From Streptosporangiaceae bacterium (lineage in GTDB: Bacteria > Actinomycetota > Actinomycetes > Streptosporangiales > Streptosporangiaceae), in assembly GCA_030039095.1 (NCBI GenBank), contig JASHQP010000398.1:1-11507 (forward strand): DNA of 11,507 nucleotides. The letters run 5' to 3'. Below, one piece after another: positions 11,476-11,507 of this stretch (its first letter is position 1; the number at the start of each line of letters is the position of its first letter). The notes under the pieces are model-generated. The model saw only the letters and a program-made list of their open reading frames with translations, did no database searches and had not been told where the DNA came from. Both the position numbers and the translations under genes were made by a program.

Positions 11476-11507
11476 CGCGGCCCGCAGTGCTGTACACGAT
11501 GGCAGCC

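Noticed and set aside
11499..11507. ATG GCA GCC at the right edge as start of a divergent gene
   Set aside because: Only three codons are visible and no ribosome site precedes it. A regulator gene there is possible but unsupported.

Overview
The window looks like chromosomal DNA of a high-GC actinomycete. Base composition is very GC-rich, third codon positions are almost always G or C, GTG starts are common, and spurious antisense open frames are long. The protein families (Acg-type nitroreductase, DedA, DksA/TraR, OmpR-type regulator, DHA2 and DHA3 exporters, DUF202/DUF302) fit the same lineage. No species can be named from sequence alone. I see no rRNA, tRNA, CRISPR array, transposase or integrase.

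Layout. (1) 1-1175, minus strand: an Acg-like nitroreductase with no stop in its own frame. Its 3' end runs out of frame into what looks like the C-terminus of a patatin-like phospholipase at the window edge. A 20-codon leader ORF and two abutting GC hairpins precede it. (2) 1176-1445: divergent intergenic region, then a DedA-family membrane protein (plus). (3) 2143-2541: a DksA/TraR zinc-finger protein (minus). A spacer with a perfect tandem 22-bp repeat follows, then a tiny C2H2 zinc-finger protein translationally coupled to an OmpR-family response regulator (plus; no histidine kinase in the window). (4) 3665-6466, all minus: a large secreted lipoprotein resembling Agd3/CE18 polysaccharide deacetylases, then a 59-residue PLDc_N-like membrane protein, then a Gdx/SugE-type SMR transporter. 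(5) 6674-7451, plus: a DUF202 membrane protein and a DUF302 protein, a likely two-gene operon. (6) 7426-10635: two divergent MFS efflux pumps (DHA2 minus, DHA3/MFS_3 plus) separated by only 66 bp, most of it a tandem 22-bp repeat that is a good candidate operator. (7) 10641-11420, minus: an SDR oxidoreductase whose upstream region carries a perfect 11-2-11 palindrome, probably a repressor operator.

How the parts may work together (inference): the left half has a stress or redox flavour (nitroreductase, DedA, DksA-like factor, zinc-finger/response-regulator pair). The middle is about the cell surface (exported deacetylase with small membrane proteins). The right half is export and detoxification (SMR, two MFS pumps, SDR). 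The most unusual items are the C2H2/response-regulator coupling, the bacterial Agd3-like lipoprotein, the leader-ORF arrangement at the nitroreductase, and the two unrelated tandem 22-bp repeats in promoter regions.
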